Positions 29,236-38,418 of a stretch of DNA of 64,000 nucleotides are shown here, in pieces. The notes under the pieces were generated by a model. The model was given only the letters and a program-made list of their open reading frames with translations, had not been told where the DNA came from and ran no database searches. Made by a program: the position numbers and the translations under genes. The stretch covers positions 42,217-106,216 of the forward strand of contig JAFLBG010000007.1 in assembly GCA_017303975.1 (NCBI GenBank), in the 5' to 3' direction. Each line of letters begins with the position of its first letter. Within the stretch, counting starts at the first letter, position 1. The DNA comes from Bacteroidota bacterium. Its GTDB lineage: Bacteria > Bacteroidota > Bacteroidia > JAFLBG01.

Positions 29236-29418
29236 GTCGTAAAAGAATTGTTACTGTATGCACTTACAGGATATAAAAAGACACGCCTCAAGAATTCTAT
29301 TTGCTCGCTTTGAAGCGGTTTGATATTCAATTTAATGCTTTTCTTACAAAAGCGGGAAGTGCTTTCCAATTAGGTAGGAGGCCTAATTTTAATGGGTGGT
29401 AAATAACTTAGGTGTTAT

Positions 29419-30768
29419 TTACTGTACCTCTCCAACATACTTTTTTGATTCAATTATATTTTCAATATTATCGGGTAGTGCAGAGAACAAATTAAGCCCT
29501 GTTAATTGTTCTACTTTATCTACAGTTGTAATGTAGTTAAACCATTTTAGGTTGTCTGCATCTTGGTTATTCGGCACATTTATTGCGATAACTTTTGTGC
29601 TTGCACTAACTCGGTTTTTATCATTGCTCCCAACCGGTAATATTAATGCAACTTTCCAACAAGATGCCGGCACGGTTATTTTACCGGATGCAATACTTGT
29701 AACAGGAAAAGGATACACAGAGCCTGTCCCTCCAACTCCTGCTGAGCCTGCAACAATATATAGCTCATAGCCTTGTCCTGCTAGTGTTCTGCAAAAATTT
29801 TCGAACAAACGCCACACTTTTCTATTGTGATCCGGAGCTTGTGGCACCATGTTGGTCATGTTAAAAGTAGCAGAGTTGTCTGATGGTCCACCATCTCTAT
29901 CGTCCGATGGGCACATGTGTCCTTTGTCAAATCCGGTAAGTTTGTAATCGGCAGGTTTTACTGCATACCATCCAAATGGCATGGTAGGGTCGGCTACAAA
30001 ATCATCTTTTCTTACAGCGGTTCCCCTCCATCCTAAACTTAAGTGCCAACTTACCCAATTGGGAATACCCTTAGTTCTGTTGTATGATAAGGTGTATTGT
30101 GGCTTTACCATTAAATAATTATTGAAATTTGCAATGTTATTATTGGCATTGCTTGGGTTACCCAATGCTAAATTGTTGTCTCTTGTTGGTGCAGGGATTG
30201 TTCCGGTAACTGAAATGTTATCAATATTTAAGCGATTGGGACCACCGGAAATTTTTCGCAATTCAAGCCTTGTTCTATAGGTAGTGTTTAAAGTAAATGT
30301 GGCTGTTTTTAAAGAGCCCGGATGCGAAGTTACTGGTGGTCCTGCCTTTTGCCAGGACAGTCCATTGCTAGTAGAAAACCACAGCTCCCAGGTGCTTGGC
30401 CCGTCAGTGCCATGTGCGGCATGCAATATAGTTACAACAGAAATTCCGTCAATAACATTAAACATCATTCGTGCGCTGCCATTGTTTATTAGCCTTAGCG
30501 AGCGTAATCCTTTTTTCTTATCGTCTTGTTGAGTGCCACTCATGGCATTGTCTAAATACCATGCACCTGTCCAAAAGTAGGTAGTGTCGGCTGGATAGCC
30601 TACTTTGTAGTTGCCTTCAAAACCTTCTTCAAATCGCTTAATTGTGGGTGCGCTTTCGGCTTCTACTAAAAGAAAATCTTTTGGGGTTTCTTTTTCTAAA
30701 TCTTTTTTACAAGAAATTAGAAAAACAGAAAAAATAATTCCAATAATGGAAATATATTTTGCTTTCAT
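29419..30768 (-). CDS. DNA/RNA non-specific endonuclease lipoprotein (NucA/Nuc1 type)
   Basis: The 449-residue protein has a lipobox (FLISC, Cys 20). Residues 50-190 form a beta-sandwich-like module (SLRLINNGSARMMF ... WELWFSTSNGLSWQKAG ... RLNIDNISVTG) that may bind polymers. The nuclease domain follows, with NYLMVKPQYTLSYNRTKGIPNW, the active-site DKGHMCPSDDRD (His general base of the DRGH motif) and NMTNMVPQAPDHNRKVW (Mg-binding Asn). It would digest extracellular nucleic acid for nutrients. Flanked by M23 and GldJ genes; no inhibitor gene is adjacent. Confidence 0.9.
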   Translation of the reverse strand: MKAKYISIIGIIFSVFLISCKKDLEKETPKDFLLVEAESAPTIKRFEEGFEGNYKVGYPADTTYFWTGAWYLDNAMSGTQQDDKKKGLRSLRLINNGSARMMFNVIDGISVVTILHAAHGTDGPSTWELWFSTSNGLSWQKAGPPVTSHPGSLKTATFTLNTTYRTRLELRKISGGPNRLNIDNISVTGTIPAPTRDNNLALGNPSNANNNIANFNNYLMVKPQYTLSYNRTKGIPNWVSWHLSLGWRGTAVRKDDFVADPTMPFGWYAVKPADYKLTGFDKGHMCPSDDRDGGPSDNSATFNMTNMVPQAPDHNRKVWRLFENFCRTLAGQGYELYIVAGSAGVGGTGSVYPFPVTSIASGKITVPASCWKVALILPVGSNDKNRVSASTKVIAINVPNNQDADNLKWFNYITTVDKVEQLTGLNLFSALPDNIENIIESKKYVGEVQ

Positions 30769-30837
30769 AAAGGGTGGTTAAGTTAATGTAAAGTTAAACT
30801 AAAATAATAAGAAAGAAAAGTCTGTTTTATGAACAAA

Positions 30838-31704
30838 CTATGAGTACCTTATTTTACTCCCTATTCTCAGTTTAGTTGAACTTTTAATTCTGTTTAATTT
30901 GCAAATTTTTTGTGGTGTGGTGCCATATCTTTTTGCGATTTTGTAAAGGGTGTCGCCCTTTCTTACAGTATGGTATTTAAGTGATTTTTGTTGTGCAAAA
31001 AACTGGAAACTGCTTTTGCTGATGGTGGCTTTTTCACTCACTAATTTATAATCTTCAAACGAAATTAGTGTACTTGGGTTAATCGGCATGCCCTTGTATC
31101 TTACTTCAAAATGTAGATGACTACCGTAAGATCTGCCGGTATTCCCTCCTAATCCAATAATCTGTCCTGGTTCTACTATTTGCCCTGCTTCAACACAAAT
31201 TTTTGACAGATGCGCATAAATAGTTTCCAATCCATTTTTGTGGCGTATGATAACTACGTTGCCATAGGTTTTATTTAATTTTGCAATACGTACCATTCCT
31301 TCAAAGGCACTAACTACGGTATCTCCTGTTTCTAAATTAATATCAATACCATAATGTGGTCTTCCTCTGCGGCTTCCATAGCTAGAGGTTACAGGTCCTG
31401 GAAATGGATGTGCGTAGCCACAGTTGAACTCGTCTTGTAATAAAACCTCTACAGTATCGTTAAAGTTTACGGCAGAAAATTTATAAGGATGAATGGTTGT
31501 GGTGTCCCATTGCGAGTAAATATCGTACGCAGGGAATAGTAATAGCGAATCTTCGGTGGATAAAGTCATTTCTTCCGAGATAACTACATTGCTTGTGTCT
31601 GGCGCTTCCGAGGTCTTTTCCCCGGTAAAAAGAATTCCCGCAAATAATTGTGGCGCAATTATTTGAATGAGTAAAAGGGCAACTATTTTTAGTTTTTTAA
31701 ACAT
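30838..31704 (-). CDS. Secreted M23 peptidase with C-terminal LysM domain
   Basis: The ATG at 31704 gives a 288-residue precursor with a signal peptide (MFKKLKIVALLLIQIIAP). The M23/LytM domain has SSYGSRRGRPHYGIDINLETGD (zinc His and Asp), YAHLSK and SYGSHLHFEVRYKG (catalytic and zinc His), so the active site is intact. A LysM domain (YHTVRKGDTLYKIAKRYGTT) closes the protein. It probably cuts peptidoglycan cross-links. The start ATG is preferred over an in-frame TTG four codons upstream. Confidence 0.92.
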   Translation of the reverse strand: MFKKLKIVALLLIQIIAPQLFAGILFTGEKTSEAPDTSNVVISEEMTLSTEDSLLLFPAYDIYSQWDTTTIHPYKFSAVNFNDTVEVLLQDEFNCGYAHPFPGPVTSSYGSRRGRPHYGIDINLETGDTVVSAFEGMVRIAKLNKTYGNVVIIRHKNGLETIYAHLSKICVEAGQIVEPGQIIGLGGNTGRSYGSHLHFEVRYKGMPINPSTLISFEDYKLVSEKATISKSSFQFFAQQKSLKYHTVRKGDTLYKIAKRYGTTPQKICKLNRIKSSTKLRIGSKIRYS

Positions 31705-31713
31705 CGATAGTTG

Positions 31714-31744
31714 CAAAGATTGAAAAATAAATTAAAAAACCAAA
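31714..31744 (-). promoter_or_regulatory. Probable promoter of the M23 peptidase gene
   Basis: Minus-strand TTTG (31744-31741), a 19-bp spacer, then AATCTTTG (31721-31714), one mismatch from TAnnTTTG, ten bases before the start codon. The short leader makes the call moderate. Confidence 0.5.
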
Positions 31745-31794
31745 TGTGTGAAAGGGAATAACGATATTAGTTTTAAGCTCAAGAGTGTTTAAAA

Positions 31795-31899
31795 CTATTC
31801 GTCTTTGCCCTCATCAAAAGTAATATCTATACTTGGAACTACTGCCAATAAAGACATTACAACAACCAAACACGCCAATAAAATTAAACTTAATTGCAT
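31795..31899 (-). CDS. Possible 34-residue single-span membrane protein
   Basis: An open frame from ATG 31899 to TAG 31795 encodes a hydrophobic stretch (MQLSLILLACLVVVMSLLAV) followed by a short acidic tail PSIDITFDEGKDE. The sharp change from membrane-like to acidic residues is what a small membrane protein looks like, but at this length chance cannot be excluded. It sits upstream of the M23 gene on the same strand, in the gap to the divergent propeller lipoprotein. Function unknown. Confidence 0.35.
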   Translation of the reverse strand: MQLSLILLACLVVVMSLLAVVPSIDITFDEGKDE

Positions 31900-31946
31900 A
31901 GTTTTCTTTTTTTCAAAATTCCATTTTAAACATTAACTTACCATTA

Positions 31947-33404
31947 ATGAAGAGTCATGTATATATTAAGATTTTGTTTTTTGGAGTTCTCCTAACAATT
32001 CTTTGTGCCTGTAAGAGAGAGGGTGCAACACCCGATTACAATGGATATCCATCGGAAGTAGGAGAGATTGTGATTACTAAATGTGCCACACCGGGTTGTC
32101 ATACTTTTTCAAGCAAAGAAGCTGCTTCCGGGTTGTCGTTAGAGTCGTGGTACGATGCATTTGATGGAAATAGAAATGGAGCAGTTATAATTCCTTACAG
32201 ACCAGATTATAGTACTTTTTGCTATTACATTAATACCTATTCTGATTTAGGGCTTACACTAACGCCCACCATGCCAGTGGGTGCTGATCCGCTCACAAAA
32301 GAGGAAGTTGTTTTATTGAGAGATTGGATTTTGCAGGGCGCTCCGGATATTGACGGAAATGTAAAATTTGCAGATAATGCATCTCGAAAAAAGATATATG
32401 TTGTGAATCAAGGATGCGATGTGGTAACTGTTTTTGATGCCGAAACCTCTTTGCCAATGCGGTATGTAGATGTGGGTATAAGTGCGGCTGTTGAATCACC
32501 ACACATGGTAAGGGTTTCCCCGGATGGACAATATTGGTATGTTGTTTTTTTGGCGTCAAGTGTTATTCAAAAATTTAGAGCATCTGATGATTCGCATGTA
32601 GCTGATATTTCAATTGGTAGTGGCTATTGGAATACACTAACTATTTCTAGTGATTCGAAATATGCTTTTTGTGTGGACTGGAGTGCCAATGGCAAAATTG
32701 CATATGTTGATTTACAAACAAATTCGTTGCTAAACACATGGACGGGCTTGTTCAGCTATCCGCATGGTTCTGCTATAAACAAAACAAACGACACACTTTT
32801 TGTAACAGCGCAAACCGGAAATTTTATTTATCGCATTCCCGTAAATGACCCTATATCTGCGGAAATGGTTAGTTTAAATCCATTTGCAGCGGCAAGTACA
32901 AATCCTGCAATTAGTTACGATCCGCATGAAATTATTTTTACTCCCGATGGAACAAAATGTTTTATTACGTGTCAAAAATCGAATGAGGTACGTGTGCTAA
33001 AAACCGCAACTAATCAAGTGCTAACGAGCATCAATACCGGTATTTATCCGCAAGAAATGGCTATTAGTACTTCAACAGATTATTTATTTGTTACTTGTAC
33101 AGAAGATACAGCTGTTGCGGGAAAGCGTGGTTCCGTTACAATTATTAATTACAAAACAAATGCGTTTGTAAAGAAAATTTATCTCGGGTTTCAACCGCAT
33201 GGAATAGTAGTAGATGACGCAAATAATTTGGTGTATGTGGCCAATAGAAATGCGAATAGCAAGGGCCCCGCTCCCCATCATTCTAATACTTGCGGAGGTA
33301 GAAACGGGTTTATTACTTTTATAGACTTAAATACATTGGAGGAGATTGTAGGAAAAAAAATAGAGGTGTCTGTAGATCCTTATTCTGCTGCAATTAGGAA
33401 TTAG
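31947..33404 (+). CDS. Lipoprotein with cytochrome-like N-terminal domain and YVTN/YncE beta-propeller
   Basis: The 485-residue precursor has a lipobox (ILCAC). Residues 30-140 resemble a c-type cytochrome or planctomycete-cytochrome-like module: TKCATPGCHTF and a distal PTMPVGADPLTKEEVVLLRDWILQG, the usual Met-bearing and terminal helix motifs. The haem-like motif is C-x4-CH rather than CxxCH. From about 150 a YncE-type propeller follows (IYVVNQGCDVVTVFDAET, VRVSPDGQYW, PHEIIFTPDGTKCFIT, PHGIVVDDANNLVYVANRN). Location inferred: outer membrane or surface. Role unknown; electron transfer is possible only if haem binds. Confidence 0.75.
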   Translation: MKSHVYIKILFFGVLLTILCACKREGATPDYNGYPSEVGEIVITKCATPGCHTFSSKEAASGLSLESWYDAFDGNRNGAVIIPYRPDYSTFCYYINTYSDLGLTLTPTMPVGADPLTKEEVVLLRDWILQGAPDIDGNVKFADNASRKKIYVVNQGCDVVTVFDAETSLPMRYVDVGISAAVESPHMVRVSPDGQYWYVVFLASSVIQKFRASDDSHVADISIGSGYWNTLTISSDSKYAFCVDWSANGKIAYVDLQTNSLLNTWTGLFSYPHGSAINKTNDTLFVTAQTGNFIYRIPVNDPISAEMVSLNPFAAASTNPAISYDPHEIIFTPDGTKCFITCQKSNEVRVLKTATNQVLTSINTGIYPQEMAISTSTDYLFVTCTEDTAVAGKRGSVTIINYKTNAFVKKIYLGFQPHGIVVDDANNLVYVANRNANSKGPAPHHSNTCGGRNGFITFIDLNTLEEIVGKKIEVSVDPYSAAIRN

Positions 33405-33409
33405 TAAAA

Positions 33410-33862
33410 TTATTTTTTCGAGGTACTGGTTTTTTTTATAGATGAATTAAACACAACCTCCTTTTTGGAATAATCTACAACTGCGTTTAGTTTTTTTAAT
33501 AAATCACTTCCCAAAACACCATCTACATGTGGTATGTTAAGCTGTTTGTATGTAGCGTTAACATTGCTTAAGTCGAGTGCGCCCAATTTTTGCTTTTTTA
33601 AGGAGATGCTTCCAAAGCTAACCGAATCAACCGATACAATAAATGAGTCCATTTTTTTGCCACTTATTCCTGTAGCTTGATCGGTGTGTTTATTTAATTT
33701 ATTTTGTGTGAATTTTTGTATGCTTCCTTTGTCAAGTATAGTGGCAGAGGCTCCTGTATCTATAATAAGTCGAGCTTGTTTGCCATTTATTTTTATAAAT
33801 TGGTGTAGGTGGTAACCACCATTTTTAATTTTTATAAGCTTAAAAGGAATTTTTGAAATCAT
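33410..33862 (-). CDS. Retropepsin-like aspartyl protease domain protein
   Basis: The 150-residue protein has the retroviral-type aspartyl protease signature: ARLIIDTGASATILD (catalytic Asp in DTGA) near residue 35, and GVLGSDLLKKLNAVVDYSKKEVVF near residue 110, matching the flap-distal GxLG motif. Only one DTG is present, so activity would need a dimer. No signal peptide or membrane segment is seen. It is separated from the upstream mdh by a terminator, so it probably has its own promoter. Confidence 0.85.
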   Translation of the reverse strand: MISKIPFKLIKIKNGGYHLHQFIKINGKQARLIIDTGASATILDKGSIQKFTQNKLNKHTDQATGISGKKMDSFIVSVDSVSFGSISLKKQKLGALDLSNVNATYKQLNIPHVDGVLGSDLLKKLNAVVDYSKKEVVFNSSIKKTSTSKK

Positions 33863-33873
33863 TGTCTTTGGTA

Positions 33874-33911
33874 TAAAAAAAGAGCGCTTCTGTTTTAAAG
33901 AAGCGCTCTTT
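33874..33911 (-). terminator. Rho-independent terminator of mdh
   Basis: On the minus strand a 12-bp stem (AAAGAGCGCTTC arms at 33911-33900 and 33890-33879, loop of nine bases) is followed by a run of T. It lies 17 bp after the mdh stop. Confidence 0.88.
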
Positions 33912-33927
33912 ATGTTTAGAAAGAAAA

Positions 33928-34869
33928 TTATTTTACAGCAACATTCATGTTGTCTAGTACATCCATTACTTCTTTTACTGCTTTAGCTGAATCAGCCAAT
34001 AGTTTAGACTCATCCGCGTTTAATTTTAATTCAATAATTTCTTCGATGCCGTTTTTCCCAAGTTTAACAGGTACTCCAAGGTAAACGTTTTTCATTCCAT
34101 ATTCGCCTTGCAGCCATGCGCATACCGGAAAAATTCTTTTTTGGTCGCGAACAATTGCTTCTACCATTTGCGCAGCAGCAGCTCCAGGAGCATACCATGC
34201 AGAAGTACCTAGTAGATTTACAATTTCCCCTCCTCCTTTTTTTGTACGTTCAATTATCGCATCTAATTTATCTTTTTCAATTAGTTCGGTAACCGGAATT
34301 CCACCTACAGTAGTATATCTAGGAAGTGGAACCATGGTGTCGCCATGCCCACCCATTAATACAGCTTGAATATCTTTAGGTGAGCAGTTCAACGCTTCAG
34401 CTAAAAATGCTTTGTAACGAGCGGTGTCTAAAATACCAGCCATTCCAAATACTCTTTTAGGATCAATTTTAGCTGTCAAATACGCACAATAAGTCATTAC
34501 ATCCAAAGGGTTTGAAACAATTATGATAATTGCCTTAGGAGAATGTTTAATAACATTTTCAGTAACTGTCTTTACAATATTAGCGTTAGTAGAAATTAAG
34601 TCATCACGGCTCATCCCCGGTTTTCTTGGAAGACCTGATGTAATTACAACAACATCAGAGTTTGCTGTTTTTGTATAATCGTTTGTGCTTCCTTTTACAC
34701 GTGAATCATACATGTTGATAGGCGCTGTTTGCCAAATATCTAGTGCTTTACCTTCGGCAAAGTTTTCTTTTATATCAACTAAAACAATCTCATTGGCTAA
34801 TTCTTTATGAGCAATAACATCAGCACAAGTTGCGCCTACATTTCCTGCTCCAACTACAGTTACTTTCAT
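33928..34869 (-). CDS. mdh: Malate dehydrogenase (LDH-like type)
   Basis: Interconverts malate and oxaloacetate with NAD in the TCA cycle. The 313-residue protein has the nucleotide motif GAGNVGAT at residues 7-14, the acidic VDI at the end of the second strand (NAD preference), the substrate loop LPRKPGMSRDDL with its arginines, VSNPLDVMTY and the catalytic His in MGGHGDTMVPLPRY. It is followed by a terminator and is divergent from rplU. Confidence 0.96.
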   Translation of the reverse strand: MKVTVVGAGNVGATCADVIAHKELANEIVLVDIKENFAEGKALDIWQTAPINMYDSRVKGSTNDYTKTANSDVVVITSGLPRKPGMSRDDLISTNANIVKTVTENVIKHSPKAIIIIVSNPLDVMTYCAYLTAKIDPKRVFGMAGILDTARYKAFLAEALNCSPKDIQAVLMGGHGDTMVPLPRYTTVGGIPVTELIEKDKLDAIIERTKKGGGEIVNLLGTSAWYAPGAAAAQMVEAIVRDQKRIFPVCAWLQGEYGMKNVYLGVPVKLGKNGIEEIIELKLNADESKLLADSAKAVKEVMDVLDNMNVAVK

Positions 34870-35046
34870 TTTATTTTGTTTTTAAATGTTTGAAAATTTG
34901 GTAAGCTAAATTAATAAAAACTTTTGTGTTACTTAATAGGCTATGTTTTAATTGTTGAATAGCAGCTTTTGATTTAATATAATACACAGATAATCAGTAT
35001 TTTGTATGTTTAAGTACATTCAAATTCTTTTTAATGCCCAATAACA

Positions 35047-35078
35047 TTTGTCTGTGTGAATAAAATTTTATAAATTCG
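35047..35078 (+). promoter_or_regulatory. Promoter of rplU-rpmA
   Basis: TTTG (35047-35050), a 20-bp spacer and TAAATTCG (35071-35078), one mismatch from TAnnTTTG. It lies 35 bp before the rplU ATG. Confidence 0.65.
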
Positions 35079-35113
35079 CCCCCTTATTAGTTATTAACCA
35101 AATATTGTTAAAA

Positions 35114-35569
35114 ATGTACGCTATTGTAGATATTGCAGGACAGCAATTTAAAGTAGAAAAAAATAAACGAGTTTACGTACATCGTTTAGAAGGCGCTGAA
35201 GGTACTACTGTTGAGTTTGATAAAGTTTTTTTGTTAGAAAAAGACGGAAAAATATCTGTTGGTGCTCCTACTGTTGAAGGTGCTAGAGTAGCCGGCAAAA
35301 TTCTTTCTCATCCTAAAGGTGATAAAGTAATTGTTTTCAAAAAGAAAAGAAGAAAAGGATATGCTAAGTTAAACGGACACCGTCAGTATTTGACAGAAGT
35401 TCTTATTCAAGGTATATTAGGGAAAGGCGAAACTTTTGTAGAAGAGCCAACTGCTGAGAAAAAAGTGAAAAAAGCTACAAAAAAAGCAGAGCCTAAAGCA
35501 AAAGTAGCTGATGTTGAAGTTGAGGAAAAACCAAAAAAGACAAGAAAAACAACCAAAAAAGCAGAATAA
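35114..35569 (+). CDS. rplU: 50S ribosomal protein L21 with a Lys-rich C-terminal extension
   Basis: Large-subunit protein. Residues 1-105 match L21 ([48 protein letters not shown]). The remaining roughly 45 residues are a low-complexity Lys/Ala/Glu tail ([12 protein letters not shown]), an extension seen in some Bacteroidota. The ATG at 35114 gives the standard N-terminus; an upstream TTG in frame is not used. It forms an operon with rpmA. Confidence 0.96.
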   Translation: MYAIVDIAGQQFKVEKNKRVYVHRLEGAEGTTVEFDKVFLLEKDGKISVGAPTVEGARVAGKILSHPKGDKVIVFKKKRRKGYAKLNGHRQYLTEVLIQGILGKGETFVEEPTAEKKVKKATKKAEPKAKVADVEVEEKPKKTRKTTKKAE

Positions 35570-35601
35570 TTTAAGTTTCAACCATTAAAATTTTTTAGAT
35601 C

Positions 35602-35856
35602 ATGGCACATAAAAAAGGTGAAGGTAAGGTAAAAAACGGTCGTGAGTCGCACAGTAAGCGTTTAGGTATTAAGATATATGGTGGTCAGCCGGCAATTGCA
35701 GGAAACATCATTGTTAGACAAAGAGGAACAAAACACTATCCTGCTGCAAATGTTGGAATTGGTAAAGACCATACCTTGTTTGCATTAGCTGACGGAGTTG
35801 TAAAGTTTACTGTAAAGAAAAACGAAAAATCATACGTTTCTATTGTTACAGCATAG
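35602..35856 (+). CDS. rpmA: 50S ribosomal protein L27
   Basis: Large-subunit protein near the peptidyl transferase centre. The 84 residues match the family fully ([58 protein letters not shown]). It has no N-terminal extension needing cleavage. It lies 32 bp after rplU and is followed by a terminator. Confidence 0.97.
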   Translation: MAHKKGEGKVKNGRESHSKRLGIKIYGGQPAIAGNIIVRQRGTKHYPAANVGIGKDHTLFALADGVVKFTVKKNEKSYVSIVTA

Positions 35857-35873
35857 TAACTGAAATAAAATTC

Positions 35874-35920
35874 AAACCAAAGGAGCCTTGGAATAATTTA
35901 TTCCAAGGCTCCTTTGGTTT
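35874..35920 (+). terminator. Terminator after rpmA
   Basis: A perfect 22-bp stem (35874-35895 with 35899-35920; core AAAGGAGCCTTGGAATA) and a three-base loop, 18 bp after the rpmA stop. The T run after the stem is short (TTT), so efficiency may depend on the long stem. Confidence 0.8.
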
Positions 35921-35969
35921 ATGCACAATTTGCTGTTAAGATTATTTTGTAGATTTCTTAAAATACATC

Positions 35970-36000
35970 TTGCCTAAAGAGCTATTGAGGGGTATATTTG
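35970..36000 (+). promoter_or_regulatory. Promoter of the NlpC/P60-like cargo gene
   Basis: TTG (35970-35972), a 20-bp spacer and TATATTTG (35993-36000), an exact -7 match, ending 12 bp before the ATG at 36013. The transcript would have a very short leader. Confidence 0.7.
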
Positions 36001-36012
36001 CATACCCAAACC

Positions 36013-38307
36013 ATGAAGCAACAACTACTTACTATACTTACGTGTATTCTATTTATATGCACGTTTAGTCAATTAAAATCTCATTCAAAAAATCCCGAAT
36101 ATAAAATTCCTTTTAATGATAGCATCGGATTAAAGCTATTGTTGGATGCTTCAGGGCATTATTCTTTTTCATCGTATCAGTTTATTTCGGCACATAAAAT
36201 TGCTTTTTTGTCAGAAGCATCTAACGAGATATTGGTTTTTAACTTTAACCAAACAAATGATACTATTCTTAGTCGCGAATCCATTGATTTAATTGACTAC
36301 CACACTTGGGAAGCATTTTGTTTTTACAATAATCGTTTTTTTGTTTTTGGAGAAAATAACTTATTGAGTTTTGATTTGTCGGGCAATTTACTTTCAAGAG
36401 TAGAACTGCCAAGTTCACTACGTTTATTGGCAGATGCAATTTATGTAGAGAATAATCAAGTAGTTGTTTTGTCCGCTAATGGTTCAACCTTTTTGTCGGA
36501 TAATGGTACAATAGCTGTTTTAGATACTAATAATTGGGTTTTACCGGAAAATACAAAAGAGCGTTTAGAGGTAGTTGATACAAAGAGGTTTTATTTGAAA
36601 ATACAGTCGCCCGAATTTACGTACGACCAATTTATTGATGTTGCAAATGAGTATATACAAGGCGATTTAGCCGTTGCTTTTTTAAGACATCTGGATATCA
36701 AAGCTCATAAAGCTTTTATTGAAATAGAAACAACCAGCGATGTTTCGGAGTTTGATGTGAAAAAATATTTGTTGGTCGTTGATTTAGTTAATCATACAAC
36801 AGTACTTTCGTCCATTCCACTTATAAAAAATACGTATTTAAAGAATCCGGTTTCTGTTTTTAATGCGAATGTGTATTATGCGTTATCTGCGCAGGATGCG
36901 GTTTATATAAGCAAGGTGAATGTGCTGAATGAGTTACAATTGCCGCAATTTGAGTATAGTTATTTACATTTTAATAACCTAGTGCCTACAACTATTGAGG
37001 TAGAAGAAGTGGGCGCATCGAAAATGCAAGGAGCTTCGTGTGTTACGCGAACCCAAACAGAATCAAATGCACTGAATTATTTAAATATGAAATGGATTCC
37101 ATCATCTACGAATGTTAAAAATTCGTGCACGTACAATGGCTCCGGAGAGTATTACAGAACACCAAATTGGGTGGTGGCTAATACTACACTTACCTCTATT
37201 CCTTATAAGTGGGGCGGTTTCACGCATTGGCTAAATTGGAAAAATTATATTGCTTTAGGCCGAAAAGCGGGCAATCATTTTACCGGAATAAACGGTATTT
37301 GCTCCGGAAGCCCCGATGCAAGCTCTTCTGACGGATTAATTATTGGATTGGATTGCAGTGGTTTCGTAAGCCGATGTTGGGAATTGAGCTACAAGCAGAG
37401 TACATCGGGGTTGCCCTCTATTGCAGCATCTTTAGGTGCGGCATCTACAACAACCGGTTTTGGGTCGTTACGAAAGGGAGATATTGTGAATGATGCCGGT
37501 TCTCATGTGCGAATGGCTATAGACGATACGCCTAGTGGTGCCGGATTATTTATTGAAGCCGCAAATGGAACTGCCTCAAAAGTATTTCAAAAAACCTATT
37601 CGCCTAGCGATTTGGTGGGCTACACATCCAGAAGATTCAATGATATTCAATCTATTTATTTAAGTACATATGCAGGAATAAAAGCGTCTCCACTTAAAAA
37701 CAATTGTTCGGCAAGCATTACCTACAGCTTAAGAAATGGAGGCTCTGTGAGCTGGACAGGTGTTGTAGCGCTGGTTGCGATTACCGCCAATGGCAATGCA
37801 CAGTTTTTAAAGAAAGATAGTTTGGTAACACTTACAGGCGGACAAAATATGTTGTTTAGCTATGCAACATCTAATTTGCAATTGGCCGTTGGTACATACA
37901 CCTTAATGGTAAAAGTGAAAAATGTTTCTACTTGTGATTACGGTCTTTATTATTCTGCTGACAATTATTTTTCTAATATGAATGTATTGCAAGTGTCGGT
38001 AGGTTCCGGTACTTGCATAGCAACTTCTGTGAATGATACAGAGGCTTCAAGCTTGAAGGTGTTTCCGAATCCTGTTTCAGGAGATAATTTTGAAGTGTCT
38101 TTTTTTAATACAAAAGAACAATCCATTACACTGAAAATTTATGAAGTAACAGGAAGAAATTGCGTGTTTACTACTGTGTATAATTTTAGAATAGGAGAGA
38201 ACCTTATTTCTGTTAATTTAAAAGATGTTGCACTAGCTAAAGGCGTTTATATTTTATTGCTCGAAACCGAATCGGGCCCTATTCCCTCAAAACTTATTGT
38301 AAATTAA
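36013..38307 (+). CDS. T9SS-secreted NlpC/P60-like hydrolase with propeller-like N-terminal region
   Basis: The 764-residue precursor starts with a signal peptide (MKQQLLTILTCILFICTFSQ). Residues 30-330 have short beta repeats reminiscent of a propeller. A cysteine hydrolase domain follows, with YKWGGF, GLDCSGFVSRCWEL (probable catalytic Cys) and GSHVRMAIDD (probable His), as in NlpC/P60 amidases and endopeptidases. An Ig-like domain (NNCSASITYSLRNGGSVSW) and a type A sorting domain (LKVFPNPVSGDNFEV ... AKGVYILLLE ... KLIVN) close the protein. It probably acts on peptidoglycan or peptides outside the cell. The ATG at 36013 is chosen over a TTG five codons upstream because of the promoter and signal peptide. 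Confidence 0.85.
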   Translation: MKQQLLTILTCILFICTFSQLKSHSKNPEYKIPFNDSIGLKLLLDASGHYSFSSYQFISAHKIAFLSEASNEILVFNFNQTNDTILSRESIDLIDYHTWEAFCFYNNRFFVFGENNLLSFDLSGNLLSRVELPSSLRLLADAIYVENNQVVVLSANGSTFLSDNGTIAVLDTNNWVLPENTKERLEVVDTKRFYLKIQSPEFTYDQFIDVANEYIQGDLAVAFLRHLDIKAHKAFIEIETTSDVSEFDVKKYLLVVDLVNHTTVLSSIPLIKNTYLKNPVSVFNANVYYALSAQDAVYISKVNVLNELQLPQFEYSYLHFNNLVPTTIEVEEVGASKMQGASCVTRTQTESNALNYLNMKWIPSSTNVKNSCTYNGSGEYYRTPNWVVANTTLTSIPYKWGGFTHWLNWKNYIALGRKAGNHFTGINGICSGSPDASSSDGLIIGLDCSGFVSRCWELSYKQSTSGLPSIAASLGAASTTTGFGSLRKGDIVNDAGSHVRMAIDDTPSGAGLFIEAANGTASKVFQKTYSPSDLVGYTSRRFNDIQSIYLSTYAGIKASPLKNNCSASITYSLRNGGSVSWTGVVALVAITANGNAQFLKKDSLVTLTGGQNMLFSYATSNLQLAVGTYTLMVKVKNVSTCDYGLYYSADNYFSNMNVLQVSVGSGTCIATSVNDTEASSLKVFPNPVSGDNFEVSFFNTKEQSITLKIYEVTGRNCVFTTVYNFRIGENLISVNLKDVALAKGVYILLLETESGPIPSKLIVN

Positions 38308-38362
38308 ATTTTCGGGTTGCGTTTTACATTGGTTAGCCGCTTTTGGTGAAAGCGAATATTTT

Positions 38363-38393
38363 TTTGAATTGTATTTACAATTCCTTAACTTTG
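38363..38393 (+). promoter_or_regulatory. Promoter of the bactofilin gene
   Basis: TTTG (38363-38366), a 19-bp spacer and TAACTTTG (38386-38393), an exact -7 match, 26 bp before the start codon. Confidence 0.65.
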
Positions 38394-38418
38394 TAACAAT
38401 TTGTAAATCAGAAATATC

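Noticed and set aside
29157..29369. A 70-codon minus-strand open frame after gldJ
   Set aside because: It runs through the perfect-palindrome terminator and the gldJ stop, and its sequence shows no protein-like pattern.
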